DNA of 44,801 nucleotides from NCBI GenBank assembly GCA_015069045.1, contig SVJJ01000003.1, positions 1 through 44,801 of the forward strand. Direction: 5' to 3'. The notes under the pieces were generated by a model. It was not told the DNA's origin. It searched no databases and saw only the letters and a list, made by a program, of their open reading frames with translations. This stretch comes from Oscillospiraceae bacterium. GTDB taxonomy: Bacteria; Bacillota; Clostridia; UBA1381; UBA9506. Position 1 is the first letter of the stretch; every line of letters begins with the position of its first letter. The position numbers were made by a program, and so were the translations under genes. This document shows, piece after piece, positions 44,773 through 44,801 of this stretch.

Positions 44773-44801
44773 AATTCATTCTCCTAAAGCTAATTTTCTG
44801 A

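Noticed and set aside
1-44801. CRISPR arrays, tRNA or rRNA genes, insertion sequences
   Set aside because: No regularly spaced repeats, cloverleaf-like sequences with CCA ends, or transposase-like reading frames were seen.

Overview
The window looks like chromosomal DNA of a spore-forming anaerobic Clostridia-type Firmicute. The evidence is a complete Spo0A, AGGAGG-type ribosome binding sites, sigma-A promoters close to TTGACA-N17-TATAAT, an FeFe-hydrogenase-like operon, DegV, DUF1836 and DUF1540 proteins, and an iron-sulfur type PurF. I cannot name the genus from sequence alone. No rRNA, tRNA or CRISPR array was seen.

Layout: (1) 1-2.1 kb looks like one end of an integrative/conjugative element of the Tn1549/CTn type: a truncated secreted Cys-rich protein, an HTH/DUF6017 replication-initiator-like protein, a tiny zinc-ribbon-like protein, and a divergent promoter with a hairpin. 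(2) 2.2-6.2 kb is an ECF-type vitamin transporter (a fused ATPase-ATPase-S protein plus a T subunit) behind a cobalamin riboswitch and an intrinsic terminator. (3) 6.3-10.6 kb carries DUF1836, DegV, an HD hydrolase, pncB and a lone FeoA. (4) 10.6-13.8 kb is a five-gene operon around a divergent, probably sensory FeFe-hydrogenase-like protein (DRTGG, HATPase, hydrogenase-like, DRTGG, PHP). (5) 13.9-22.6 kb holds addA, a DUF1540 mini-protein, an APC permease, a ComEA-like protein, and a rhamnulokinase/aldolase pair. (6) 22.6-33.5 kb is a long leftward housekeeping block: pnp, a B12-binding radical SAM protein, thrS, a small DUF2007-like protein, pfkA, tsaC, rimI, tsaD and mltG. (7) 33.5-34.8 kb is spo0A, read rightward, with an exact 0A box upstream. 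(8) 34.8-38.5 kb, leftward, has a coiled-coil membrane protein, tsaE, tsaB, rpiB and a dCMP deaminase, with mutY before them. (9) 38.7-44.8 kb is the purine operon purF-purM-purN-purH-purD.

How the genes work together: TsaC, TsaD, TsaB and TsaE, the full bacterial t6A tRNA modification set, lie within 12 kb in two transcription units. The purine genes cover amidotransfer to PRPP, GAR formation and formylation, AIR formation and the final two steps to IMP. The B12 transporter, B12 riboswitch and B12-binding radical SAM protein suggest dependence on corrinoids. The most intriguing unit is the hydrogenase-like operon: it keeps all four H-cluster cysteines but has lost the proton-relay cysteine and both conserved methionines, and it sits with signalling-type domains. 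Other notable items are a near-perfect 74-nt hairpin in the pnp leader, an aldolase whose second half has lost every metal ligand, and two 59-residue genes that are easy to miss.
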